From positions 4,909,531 through 4,973,530 of the forward strand of contig NZ_CP121472.1 of assembly GCF_036208045.1 (NCBI RefSeq): a stretch of DNA of 64,000 bases. Reading direction: 5' to 3'. The translations under genes and the position numbers were made by a program. Below the pieces are notes generated by a model. It worked only from the letters and a program-made list of their open reading frames with translations, ran no database searches and had not been told where the DNA came from. Source of the DNA: Thiorhodovibrio winogradskyi. Lineage in GTDB: Bacteria > Pseudomonadota > Gammaproteobacteria > Chromatiales > Chromatiaceae. This document shows positions 19,080 through 27,182 of this stretch, in pieces (the first letter of the stretch is position 1; each line of letters begins with the position of its first letter).

Positions 19080-19330
19080 TTAAAGTCAGAGTGAAGAAGT
19101 TAGGAAGATGAAGAAGTTAAGAAGAGAAATGGCAACAGCCTTCAGACATCGCCGCTCGTGGCATATCCTCAACTTTCTCGTCTTAGCTTCCTCGCCGATG
19201 GCGCTAAATATTGCCGGGCCACCTCCGTCGTGCTGTTACTGACTGACCGAATGATTAACTCATCACGCTTTACTTTCTTCAGCTGTGCTAACCACCTCTT
19301 AACTTCTTAACTTCTTAACTTCTTAACTTC
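19080..19330. repeat. Octamer-repeat element inserted between subunits I and K
   Basis: A region of about 250 bp within the ATPase operon is bounded by GAAGTTAAGAAG-type sequence on the left (19089-19122) and by four tandem copies of CTTAACTT on the right (about 19300-19330), the reverse complement of the left side. The ends therefore form an inverted repeat, as in a MITE-like element. The last codons of subunit I are encoded by the right repeat. No open frame of note lies inside. Confidence 0.6.
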
Positions 19331-21352
19331 CCCAAACCGCAGCGGGGCAAATTCATGACCATCACCCGAGAAATAGCGTGAAAATCCTTCGTAATACTGC
19401 AACCGCATCACCTGGATCATCACAATGCCGCCTTCAAGCACCAGGATAAAGAGGTTGCCAAGGATCAGGGTCACTATGGTACCAAAGGTGCCGAGCATGT
19501 CGGCGAGCGTGAAAATGGCAATGGCCAGGGCTGCATGGTTGAGGCTGAACGCGGAGACGCGCAGAAAGGACAGGGTATTGGACAGGTAGACGATCACAGT
19601 GTCCAGGGTCTCGATGAAAACCACCAGCATTTTCTCACCGACCGGCCCGGACAGGTGTCGCCATTGATGCACCGCCAGGGTCGCGAGCGAACCCAGGACG
19701 ATCACCCCTGGCCAGAGGCCAAAGCCGCCACGGGTTGCCAGGTTCCAACCGCCGGTCAGAAAACCTAAATAGAACAGCAGATTGACCAGGCCATGTGGCG
19801 CCAGTAGAGCACCCTGAATGTTGCCGACGGCAAAGCGGTTGTAAATACCGAGCGAACAGGCGGCGATGATAAAGACTATGCCCCAGACCAGCGCGACCTT
19901 GAGCAGGGTGATGGGATCTTGCAGGGGAGGCATCCACAGCGCCGGCAGCCAATGCTCGACGCCAAAGATGCTGCCGAAGACAAAGCCGAACAGCATTGAG
20001 GAGACACCGGCGGCCATGCCAAAGGCCGCGAAATTTTTGAGCTTGGCGCGCGCCAGATAAGCCGCCAGCGCGATCACTGCGCCATGGCCGACATCACCAA
20101 ACATCATGCCGAACATGAGTAGAAAGGTCACCGCGAACAGCGGCGTGGGGTCGATCTCGCCGTATTGCGGGATGCCATACTGCTTGACCAGGGTCGAGAA
20201 GGGGGCAAGTAGTCGATTGTGTGTGGGCACCGTGGGCACCAGCGGGCGCTCGGCGGCGGTAGGGCGGCGGGTCTCAAGGGCGAAAGGCAGCTGCAGATGG
20301 GCGCCTAGGTTCTCTCGCAGTCGCTCGATGGCGCGTGTTGGCACCCAGCCACAGAGCACCGCCAGGCTTTTTACCCCATGAATGGACGGGTCCAGGGTCA
20401 CCAGCGGTTCGGCCAGCAACAGCATCCGGCGCGCGTCGAGCAGTTGCTCGCAATGTTTGGTTCGCAAGTCGACGAGTCTTTGTTTGAGTGCGCCCCGGCG
20501 TGCTTCAAGTGCTTGGTGGCGAGCGCGGAAATCGGCTTCCAACTGCTCCGGAGTCTTATCGGTAATGCCCTCGGGAATCGGCAGCGCCTGAAAGCCGGCG
20601 GAACTCAGCACCGAGGCCAGTTGCTTCTCGCGCTCGCCGCTAGGGCCGATGATGACCACATGGGCGTGATTATCGCGTTGTAGGAAATGTAGCAGCAGAT
20701 GTCCGGCCAAAGCCACCGCGCCCTCGAGTCGGCTGACATTTTCGCGCGGCACCAGACCAATGTAGAAATCAAGAAAGCGGGTCTTGCGCTTGAGCGCCCC
20801 TAGGTCGACATTGAGATTGGCGAAGTTCTCGAGCGCTGCCTCCTGTTCGCGCAGCACCCGTTCTTCCTCGTCAAGGCGGCGGAAGTCCTCCTCCAGACGC
20901 GAAGCGTCTTCCCACAGGGTGCCGAGCTGCTGATTGAGTGCCGCGAGGTCGTCATGATCGATCACCCGTGTCTGGCCCGGCTCAGGACTGTCCTCAAGCT
21001 CAAGGATGCGGGCGATCTTGTCCAGGCGCGAGCGCGCCATGGCAAAGGTCTCGCGATAGTCACGGCCTGGCGGGTTTGCCAGCGCTTGTTCCTCTGGCGG
21101 ACGGGTGTCGGGATGAAACTGTGCGGTCTCAGCCAGCGCCAGGGATGCGCGTGGCAGATCCTCGGCCATCAGCATCAGGCGCACATGCTGCATCGGCAGC
21201 GGCAACAGGCGCGGGCGGGTATCGTCCTCGACCTCCCCGCGGATGAGTTGCCACAGCCAGGAGAGTCCGGCGCCCAAATGGCAGGCGAGATCGTTGGCCA
21301 AGCGAGCGGCCTGTCTGGCGGCGACGGCAGAGGCGGAGTTCAGGCGCATCAT
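19307..21352 (-). CDS. atpI: V/A-type ATPase subunit I (membrane stator)
   Basis: Subunit I (681 aa) is the membrane stator that forms the ion half-channels and joins the peripheral stalks. The N-terminal half (about residues 50-380) is cytosolic and helical, with long charged segments. The C-terminal half has seven or eight membrane segments, including the family block LFAVTFLLMFGMMFGDVGHG (about residues 405-425) and VYLSNTLSFLRVSAFSLNHA with the conserved channel Arg. The last residues (VKKLRS) are translated from the adjacent octamer repeat, so the natural C-terminus may have been altered. An unusual 239-bp gap separates it from subunit K. Confidence 0.93.
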   Translation of the reverse strand: MMRLNSASAVAARQAARLANDLACHLGAGLSWLWQLIRGEVEDDTRPRLLPLPMQHVRLMLMAEDLPRASLALAETAQFHPDTRPPEEQALANPPGRDYRETFAMARSRLDKIARILELEDSPEPGQTRVIDHDDLAALNQQLGTLWEDASRLEEDFRRLDEEERVLREQEAALENFANLNVDLGALKRKTRFLDFYIGLVPRENVSRLEGAVALAGHLLLHFLQRDNHAHVVIIGPSGEREKQLASVLSSAGFQALPIPEGITDKTPEQLEADFRARHQALEARRGALKQRLVDLRTKHCEQLLDARRMLLLAEPLVTLDPSIHGVKSLAVLCGWVPTRAIERLRENLGAHLQLPFALETRRPTAAERPLVPTVPTHNRLLAPFSTLVKQYGIPQYGEIDPTPLFAVTFLLMFGMMFGDVGHGAVIALAAYLARAKLKNFAAFGMAAGVSSMLFGFVFGSIFGVEHWLPALWMPPLQDPITLLKVALVWGIVFIIAACSLGIYNRFAVGNIQGALLAPHGLVNLLFYLGFLTGGWNLATRGGFGLWPGVIVLGSLATLAVHQWRHLSGPVGEKMLVVFIETLDTVIVYLSNTLSFLRVSAFSLNHAALAIAIFTLADMLGTFGTIVTLILGNLFILVLEGGIVMIQVMRLQYYEGFSRYFSGDGHEFAPLRFGEVKKLRS

Positions 21353-21421
21353 GGGTGGTTCGCGCGGGCGGGATTAAAAAAACGAGAAGTCATGGGCGAT
21401 CACTTGAGGTTGGTGCCAGCA

Positions 21422-22489
21422 TCAGGCCGCTGCCGCCAGAGCGCCACCCCCATTGGCTGCTCCAAAAGCGTGCGGATCAACCGCGCTTTTAATCACATCC
21501 GGCGGCAACCCGAGGAGTCCACCCTGCAGGAGCGCAAAGAGTAACATCAGATCCATTTCGCGCAGCATCAAATAGGCCAAGGCGCGGGCCACGCCGGAGG
21601 CGCTTTGGGTCAGGATATGGCGCGTTTCCTCGGCCTGATGGGCAACGGCACGACGCTGAACCTCCAGGAGATCCCCGGCATCGGCCATGCGCGCGGCCAG
21701 CGGCTCCGGCAGGGCGTCGAGCAGTTGACGCAGGTTCTCATGGTTGACCAACGCGAGCAGGCGCTCGCGATGCAGCAGGCGCGGCGAGGGCACCAGCTGA
21801 TAGAAGGTCTCGCTTGGTGAGAAGCCATAGGCAAAGCGAAAGCGTAGCATCCACATCAGATCGACACGGTCAAGCAACGCGCCCATGAGCCGCCGCAGAG
21901 GTTGCAGACTGGCACCCTGAAACCGCATGGTCTGGCGTACCAGATCGTTGTAGTACTGCTGATCGATGGCGGCTTCCAAGGCGAAGGGCTCGCGCTTTTG
22001 CTCATAGACCTCGCGCGCCTGGCGGGCGAGCAGACTGAAGGGGCCGCGTTCAAGCACGCGCAGCAGCTCCAGCACATTCTCGGTTCGGAAGAGCTCATCA
22101 CGTGCCAGGCGCAGGCCAGGTGGCAGGTCGTAGAGATCCTTGCGTATCTCGCCAGGGTCGAGATGGTAGAGTTTGCCGCGGATTAGGGTTTTTAGGTTAA
22201 AGAGCGCATAACGCCGTGCCCAACTCAGCAGCAGGGCGCGCTCGGCCGGATTCATCGGGCGGATCAGCACGGCGACATCGGCGAGCAAGGTCTGCATCAG
22301 CGCCTGCTCGACCGCGCGCGCCTTGGCGTGGGCGGAGAGCTGATCCTCGATCACCGACTGCAGCCCCAGGCGCTCGGCCAGTTCCGGCAGTGCGAGTCCC
22401 AGCAGGGCATTGGCCCGATCAGGATTCAGCAGCCGGGCGCTCATGACCGAGACCCGAGTGTTGAGATAGGCGTGCGCGGCGGCGCTCAT
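21422..22489 (-). CDS. atpC: V/A-type ATPase subunit C (rotor funnel)
   Basis: The 355-aa, almost wholly helical protein matches subunit C/d, which sits on the K ring and receives the D/F shaft. The N-terminus AYLNTRVSVMSARLLNPDRA, the middle ARRYALFNLKTLIRGKLYHL and the block AAIDQQYYNDLVRQTMRF are family-like. Its position between G/H and I is usual for bacterial V/A operons. The C-terminal 20 residues are Ala/Gly-rich and probably disordered. Confidence 0.85.
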   Translation of the reverse strand: MSAAAHAYLNTRVSVMSARLLNPDRANALLGLALPELAERLGLQSVIEDQLSAHAKARAVEQALMQTLLADVAVLIRPMNPAERALLLSWARRYALFNLKTLIRGKLYHLDPGEIRKDLYDLPPGLRLARDELFRTENVLELLRVLERGPFSLLARQAREVYEQKREPFALEAAIDQQYYNDLVRQTMRFQGASLQPLRRLMGALLDRVDLMWMLRFRFAYGFSPSETFYQLVPSPRLLHRERLLALVNHENLRQLLDALPEPLAARMADAGDLLEVQRRAVAHQAEETRHILTQSASGVARALAYLMLREMDLMLLFALLQGGLLGLPPDVIKSAVDPHAFGAANGGGALAAAA

Positions 22490-22520
22490 GCGAGTGGCGG
22501 CGGTGCGAGAGGTGATGTGC

Positions 22521-22838
22521 TCACAGGCGGGTGTCTATGAGCAGCGCGAAAGCCGCTTCCAGCGCTTCGTCCTCGCGCTGCTCGGCCATGTCGCGTAATT
22601 GGATGTGGCGTTCGTCGTAGCGGCGGCGCAGTTCCGCCACCGTTTGTCCGGCGCGCTCATCGGCTTTGTCGATCTGACCGCGGTGGAGTTCGGGAATGGA
22701 GGCGCGGAAACGCTCCTCGGCGAGACGAGCGTCCTGCATCGCCCGCTGGATCACGCGCTCTTGTTCGCGCTCGGCGTCCTGGGCGATTTTCTCGGCGCGC
22801 ACTTCGGCGTCGAGCAAGCGTTTGAGGGTGTCGTCCAT
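22521..22838 (-). CDS. V/A-type ATPase subunit G/H (peripheral stalk coiled coil)
   Basis: The 105-aa product is one long charged helix (KRLLDAEVRAEKIAQDAERE and following heptads), as in the G/H subunit that pairs with subunit E. The ATG at 22838 gives MDDTLKRLLDAEVRAEKI. An upstream in-frame start at 22919 would overlap mlaA and lacks family support. It is the first gene of the nine-gene operon, 31 bp before subunit C, and the promoter should lie between it and mlaA or further upstream. Confidence 0.8.
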   Translation of the reverse strand: MDDTLKRLLDAEVRAEKIAQDAEREQERVIQRAMQDARLAEERFRASIPELHRGQIDKADERAGQTVAELRRRYDERHIQLRDMAEQREDEALEAAFALLIDTRL

Positions 22839-22908
22839 TGCTATTGGTTCTCGTTGGAGATCGCGCGCGTACTCTATAAGGCTAATCGGTTGGGCTGGTC
22901 GCGTGGCC

Positions 22909-23676
22909 CTAGTCGGCAAAGTCCAAATCCCAGGCCTCTGGGTCGATCACGTCATCGCTCGGATCACCGTCCCTGACCTGGTTGGCGCGGCGTTGCAGGT
23001 AGGCGTCGCGAACAAAGCTGTAGCGGTCGATGGCTGCTTCATTGAAAATCGCGCTTGCGGTCAGTAACCCTGCCCGTTTGTCGATGACTCGCACCGCGAT
23101 AAAGCCCCAGTAAATCTCGTTTTTGTTGATGCTGTAGAAAGGATCGACGGCCACATCGCCAGCAAAGCCAAGGGTGTCGCGCACTGTGCTGGGCCCTATG
23201 ATTGGCATGACGAAATAGGGTCCATTGGCAAAGCCCCAGTAGCCGAGCGTCTGGCCGAAGTCCTCCTTGTAGCTGGGGATGCCAAGGTTGGTGGCGACAT
23301 CGAAGATGCCAAGCACGCCAACAGTGGAATTGACCAGAATCCGGCCCACATCGCTGCCGGTGCGCGAAACCTTGAACTGCAGCAGATTGTTCACTGCCGA
23401 GGTGAGGTCGGCGATGTTGTCGAAAAAGTTGGTCACGCCGCGGTTGACAGGCTCCGGAGTGACCTTCTGGTAGGCCTGCGCCGTGGGTTTGATGAAGGCG
23501 TTGTCAAAGTCGGTATTGAACTTGAACATGGCTCGGTTGTAGGGCTGCCAGGGGTCGCGCGGGTCGCCGTATTCCTGAGGCATGGTGGCGCAGCCGGTAG
23601 CGGCCAAGGCGGCCAGGATCACGCCCAGCTTGACGATGGGCTTGATGGTGGCCGATTGGTATCTGCTCTGTTTCAT
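22909..23676 (-). CDS. mlaA: MlaA (VacJ) outer membrane lipoprotein
   Basis: MlaA removes mislocalised phospholipids from the outer leaflet of the outer membrane and passes them to the Mla pathway. The 255-aa precursor has a signal peptide ending in the lipobox LAATGC (Cys near residue 29). Family blocks follow: DPWQPYNRAMFKFNTDFDNA, PVNRGVTNFFDNIADLTSAV, GRILVNSTVGVLGIFDVAT, EDFGQTLGYWG and GPYFVMPIIGPSTVRDTLG. Length is normal. The other mla genes are not in the window. It lies just upstream of the ATPase operon on the same strand, 70 bp from the subunit G/H start. Confidence 0.95.
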   Translation of the reverse strand: MKQSRYQSATIKPIVKLGVILAALAATGCATMPQEYGDPRDPWQPYNRAMFKFNTDFDNAFIKPTAQAYQKVTPEPVNRGVTNFFDNIADLTSAVNNLLQFKVSRTGSDVGRILVNSTVGVLGIFDVATNLGIPSYKEDFGQTLGYWGFANGPYFVMPIIGPSTVRDTLGFAGDVAVDPFYSINKNEIYWGFIAVRVIDKRAGLLTASAIFNEAAIDRYSFVRDAYLQRRANQVRDGDPSDDVIDPEAWDLDFAD

Positions 23677-23857
23677 ACCCTAGGATCCCCGAGTCCATCG
23701 CGCGCGGTCGACGGTGTCGCCACGGTTTTTCAATGCGGGCATATTAGCACAGCTCCCACTCGGGCCAAGACGCTCGTGCATTGCGGTTGCCACCTGTCGT
23801 GACTGCCAGCCATGCTTGCATGCTGTGTTCACCAAGTCCAATTCATCCTGTGCTGAA

Positions 23858-24448
23858 CTACCAGCTCACTGCTTGCTCGGCAATCTCCTGAAGCATCTGG
23901 GCCACCTCGGGCATGACCTCGCTGTTGGCCAGTTCATCGGCGCCAAAGCGGCGGTGCGCAACCAGGGTCTTGTCGGGTTCATCGGGCAAGCTGTATACCG
24001 CGATGATGAAGGGACAGTTGACGATGCGCGAGGGATCCTCGGCGATCATCCGCCGCGACAGCACCGCGCTGCAGAACTCAACCGACCGCGCCTCGCCGAA
24101 CAGTGCCCCATCCATGGCGAGGTCGGCGCCGGTGCGCTCGAGCATCTCGTTCATGTGCATGATGTTGTTAATCACAAGTCCGCGTTCCTCGATCGCCAGG
24201 CGCAGACCGTCCATCACCTCGGCAAAGGTGTTGTCGCTGACGTAAACCGCCGCCGCATCCTGCCTGGCAGGATCAGCTTGGGCATCATCCTCCGCCTGCG
24301 CTCCGACGCCAACCAGCATGAGCCCCATCACCACCAGGGCCGCCAGGGACAACCCCGGGTGCAGTACCACAGGCGACCTCGGCTTTGCGGCAAGTCCTCC
24401 CAAGCGCGATACCAGCGACGCGAACGCGATTAACTTTGCATTAGTCAT
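23858..24448 (-). CDS. DUF302 domain protein, membrane-anchored or secreted
   Basis: A 196-aa protein with a hydrophobic segment (about residues 32-52, LSLAALVVMGLMLVGVGAQA), probably a signal peptide, followed by a DUF302 domain (about 70-175). Recognisable are the early SDNTFAEVMDGLRLAIEERG, GLVINNIMHMNEML and the later FCSAVLSRRMIAEDP, NCPFIIAVYSLPDEP. DUF302 proteins have no settled function. Its ATG lies inside the last codons of hypB (8-bp overlap, ATGACTAA), so the two genes are translationally coupled, a possible sign of a shared role. Confidence 0.82.
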   Translation of the reverse strand: MTNAKLIAFASLVSRLGGLAAKPRSPVVLHPGLSLAALVVMGLMLVGVGAQAEDDAQADPARQDAAAVYVSDNTFAEVMDGLRLAIEERGLVINNIMHMNEMLERTGADLAMDGALFGEARSVEFCSAVLSRRMIAEDPSRIVNCPFIIAVYSLPDEPDKTLVAHRRFGADELANSEVMPEVAQMLQEIAEQAVSW

Positions 24449-25355
24449 GGTGCGAATGTCCCTGTGCATGATGGTGGGCCTGCCGATGGACCCCTTGATG
24501 CATCGGCCCCTGGTGATGCGGATCTTGATGCTGTCCGTGGTGATGGTGATGGTGATGGTGATGATGATCCGGGAGTTCGTTGGTCTCCTCCAGTGCTTGG
24601 GCCCGCGCCTGAACCAGCGCCAGTTCCGCGCGCAGCCAGTCGAGCCAGGCGGAGATGCCGGCTCCCGCGCCGCGTGCCGCCGTGTGCAGGAATGGCGCCT
24701 CGCTGGCGAGTTGGCGCAGATAACGCTCGGCCCGTTCCGGCGAGAAATCCGTCAGTACCGGCAGCAGGTCGGTCTTGGTCAGCAGCACCAGCTCGGCTGC
24801 GCGGAACATGACCGGATATTTTGCCGGCTTGTCATCGCCCTCGGGCACGGACAGCAGCGCGACTTGCCGATGCTGCCCCAGATCAAAGCTGGCCGGGCAA
24901 ACCAGATTGCCGACGTTCTCGATAAACAGCAGATCAAGTTGCTCGAGGTCGAGCCGGTGCAGGGCATCGTGCACCAGATGGGCATCGAGATGGCAGGCAC
25001 TGCCGGTGGCGATCTGCACCGCCGGCACGCCATGAGCGCGAATCCGCTCGGCGTCGTTTTCGGTCTCCAGATCGCCCTCGATCACGGCGATGCGCGCCTC
25101 TTTGGCGAGCGCATCGATGGTGGCCTCGAGCAGGCTGGTTTTGCCGGCGCCGGGCGAGGACATCAGATTGATGGCCAGGACCCCATGGGCATTGAAGTGC
25201 TGGCGGTTGTGCGCGGCCTGATGATTATTCTCGCCAAGCAGATTGCGCAGCACCTCGACGCTGGCCTGGCCATTGGACGCGTGCGCATGGCGACCTTCGC
25301 CGATCACCAGATGCGCGTTGCCGGGTGTGATGTTACAGCCGCAGGTATTGCACAT
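24441..25355 (-). CDS. hypB: HypB, hydrogenase nickel incorporation GTPase, with C-terminal His-rich tail
   Basis: HypB delivers Ni to [NiFe]-hydrogenase with GTP hydrolysis. The start MCNTCGCNI carries the N-terminal CxxCGC nickel site. The G domain shows Walker A SSPGAGKTSLLEATIDAL, VIEGDLETENDAERI, ENVGNLVCPASFDLG and VLLTKTDLLP. The ATG at 25355 gives this classic N-terminus; 13 extra upstream codons are rejected. The odd feature is the C-terminus: after the G domain a stretch of ten His and many further His/Gln residues forms a nickel-storage-like tail, whereas in known His-rich HypBs this lies near the N-terminus. No hydrogenase or other hyp genes are seen nearby, and a DUF302 gene overlaps the 3' end. 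Confidence 0.93.
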   Translation of the reverse strand: MCNTCGCNITPGNAHLVIGEGRHAHASNGQASVEVLRNLLGENNHQAAHNRQHFNAHGVLAINLMSSPGAGKTSLLEATIDALAKEARIAVIEGDLETENDAERIRAHGVPAVQIATGSACHLDAHLVHDALHRLDLEQLDLLFIENVGNLVCPASFDLGQHRQVALLSVPEGDDKPAKYPVMFRAAELVLLTKTDLLPVLTDFSPERAERYLRQLASEAPFLHTAARGAGAGISAWLDWLRAELALVQARAQALEETNELPDHHHHHHHHHHGQHQDPHHQGPMHQGVHRQAHHHAQGHSHHD

Positions 25356-25504
25356 GGTCTTTCGGGCCTCCGCGAGTGGTGGTCGCCCGCGCACTTGTCG
25401 CGAGAGACCGAAATGGGTGAAGCCTATTGGCTAGGCTAGAAGCTTAGTATAGCAGCCCAATCTCCGGGGCCGAGCCCCAACCGCGGCGACCGGGTCGATG
25501 GCGC

Positions 25505-25864
25505 CTAGGGCGTCTTGGTGCGGTCGAGCGCGCCGAGAAGATACACAATGACTCCGGGATGGGCGCGTCCCTGGGCGTCCCGGCGCACGTCCTGCACGCC
25601 AAAAGGAGGCGCCAGGCTAGCAATCACCGGCGGATGTTCGGGATCGAGCGCCGCGCCGATGCACTCAACGCCGTGCGGCTGGCGGGCGGCAAAGTCGATG
25701 CGATTGCAGTCGGTGATGGTCAATGCGATGCAGCGGCCCTCGGCATTCAGCCGCTTGTCCAGGGCGAGCATGGAGGTGTTCTTGCCGGTCTGGCGCGGGG
25801 CGCGCAGGAGGAAGTAGTACGCACCGCCGCAGACCGCACTGTGGACATCACCGCGCCAAGTCAA
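25505..25864 (-). pseudogene. Chimeric AAA-ATPase remnant (two ATPase families joined)
   Basis: This 119-codon frame joins pieces of two ATPase genes that occur elsewhere in the window. The first part, FLLRAPRQTGKNTSMLAL, is the P-loop region of the type found intact at 49,446-51,047 (there FVLHAPRQTGKTSTLLAM). The second, NRIDFAARQPHGVECIGAAL, then EHPPVIASLA and YLLGAL, matches the middle of the type found intact at 53,460-55,256. All domains needed for function are missing, so it is a decayed junction product. It abuts the Rpn-like gene (4-bp overlap). Confidence 0.75.
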
Positions 25865-26922
25865 CCGCCGCGGCTGTCCTCCGGATCAATCCCCGCCTGT
25901 TGCAGCAGGGCGCGTAAGTGGTCGTTCTGGGCCTGCTGCTGCTCGGCCCGGGCTTGGGCTTCGTTGGCTTGCTCGCGCGCTTGTTCCTTTTCCAAGCGCT
26001 CCAGCTCCGCCTGAGCCCGAGCCTGCTCCGCCTGAGCCCGAGCCTGCTCCGTCTGAGCCCGAGCCTGCTCCGCCTGAGCCCGAGCCTGCTCCGTCTGAGC
26101 CCGAGCCTGCTCCGCCTGAGCCCGAGCCTGCTCGGCGTGTCGTCGCAGTCGCTCCTGGGCGCGCTCATGCTCTTGCAGTTCCTGCAAAATTTCATCCTCC
26201 AATTCCATCACCTCGGCAATCTCCGGTTCGGCGCGCGCGCGTTGCAGGCGTCGAACGAGCGGGCGATAGCGGGGCGGCACCTCGGCCTCGTCGAGTGCGA
26301 GTACGTGCTTGTCACCAATGATTAACCCCTGATCAAAGATTTGCAGCATGCGTTCAACCTCGGTGCGCCGCTCGCGGTGTAGCTCCGGGATCTGAATGAT
26401 GTAGCTGTCGTGGGTCAGCCCTTCGATGAAGGGTTCTTTCTCCGCGAGTGGCTCGCCGGTGGTGAGATCGACGATATCGCGGCGCACGCGAATCACCGGG
26501 GCGCGACTGTGTTCCAGGCGATGTCCGAGGAAATAGATGGTCAGCAGGGGCAGACCCTGGCGTACCTTGCGGTCCTGGATCTGATCGAGGGTGACCAGGC
26601 GGGTGTTGTCGGGATCGCTGTACTGGCTACCAAGGTAACGGCGAAAGCGCATGATGTCGGTCGGGAACTTGGCCTTTTGCAGCTCGATCAGCACCTGGCG
26701 CTCCTCGCCTTCGGTATTGCGAATGCGCGCGGCGAAGTCCATGCGATAGACGGTCAGAAAGCGCTCGCCACCGACGTCGATCTTGTGACTGCGCTCTTGC
26801 GGGCGAAACTCGAGCGCGAGAATGTCCTCGCCAATAATGGTGCCTATCAACAGCTTTGCGCTCTCATTGTCCTCAAGCAAGAACTTAAAGACCACATCGT
26901 AAATGGGATTGGCAATCTGCAT
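25861..26922 (-). CDS. Rpn/PD-(D/E)XK nuclease family transposase-like protein with coiled-coil tail
   Basis: This 353-aa protein belongs to the PD-(D/E)XK family annotated as recombination-promoting nuclease/putative transposase. The start MQIANPIYDVVFKFLLEDNE is typical. Catalytic-type residues appear in YRMDFAARI (Asp) and VLIELQKAKF (Glu with Gln in place of Lys, as in many members), near residues 70-95. After about residue 240 a long coiled coil begins, containing six or seven near-identical heptads EQARAQA/T. The ATG at 26922 matches the family N-terminus; the open extension to 27072 has no support. Family knowledge: E. coli Rpn proteins raise recombination in the absence of RecA. It borders a strongly rearranged region. 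Confidence 0.85.
   Translation of the reverse strand: MQIANPIYDVVFKFLLEDNESAKLLIGTIIGEDILALEFRPQERSHKIDVGGERFLTVYRMDFAARIRNTEGEERQVLIELQKAKFPTDIMRFRRYLGSQYSDPDNTRLVTLDQIQDRKVRQGLPLLTIYFLGHRLEHSRAPVIRVRRDIVDLTTGEPLAEKEPFIEGLTHDSYIIQIPELHRERRTEVERMLQIFDQGLIIGDKHVLALDEAEVPPRYRPLVRRLQRARAEPEIAEVMELEDEILQELQEHERAQERLRRHAEQARAQAEQARAQTEQARAQAEQARAQTEQARAQAEQARAQAELERLEKEQAREQANEAQARAEQQQAQNDHLRALLQQAGIDPEDSRGG
26005..26140. repeat. 21-bp in-frame tandem repeats encoding coiled-coil heptads
   Basis: About six tandem units of GCCTGAGCCCGAGCCTGCTCC (21 bp, C/T alternations inside) encode the heptad EQARAQA/T on the minus strand. Units of exactly one heptad allow copy-number change without breaking frame or coiled-coil register. 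Units alternate between two variants, which suggests pairwise duplication. Confidence 0.85.
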
Positions 26923-27182
26923 GACGGGGACGACTCCCTGTTGAGAAAGGCGGTGTGCGACAGTGGGCGAATAATAAATCAACGCGCGCCGCAAATGCTC
27001 CAACCCAGGCGAAGATCGGGCGCGGTCACGTTTTCCCACCCGGTTTTCCCCACCCGGCTTCCCATGGCCCAAGCAAAGGGGTCGCTCCCCTTGTCAGCTT
27101 GGCACCAGGCTGTCAGTCGGTTGAATTAGTCTGACTTTCTTTTTACAGACCGACCGAAATCCCCCGCCACTACTGGGCTGGA

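Noticed and set aside
24318-25439. A 373-codon plus-strand frame opposite hypB
   Set aside because: It is the antisense of HypB and the DUF302 gene; its Met/Val run is just the complement of the poly-His codons.
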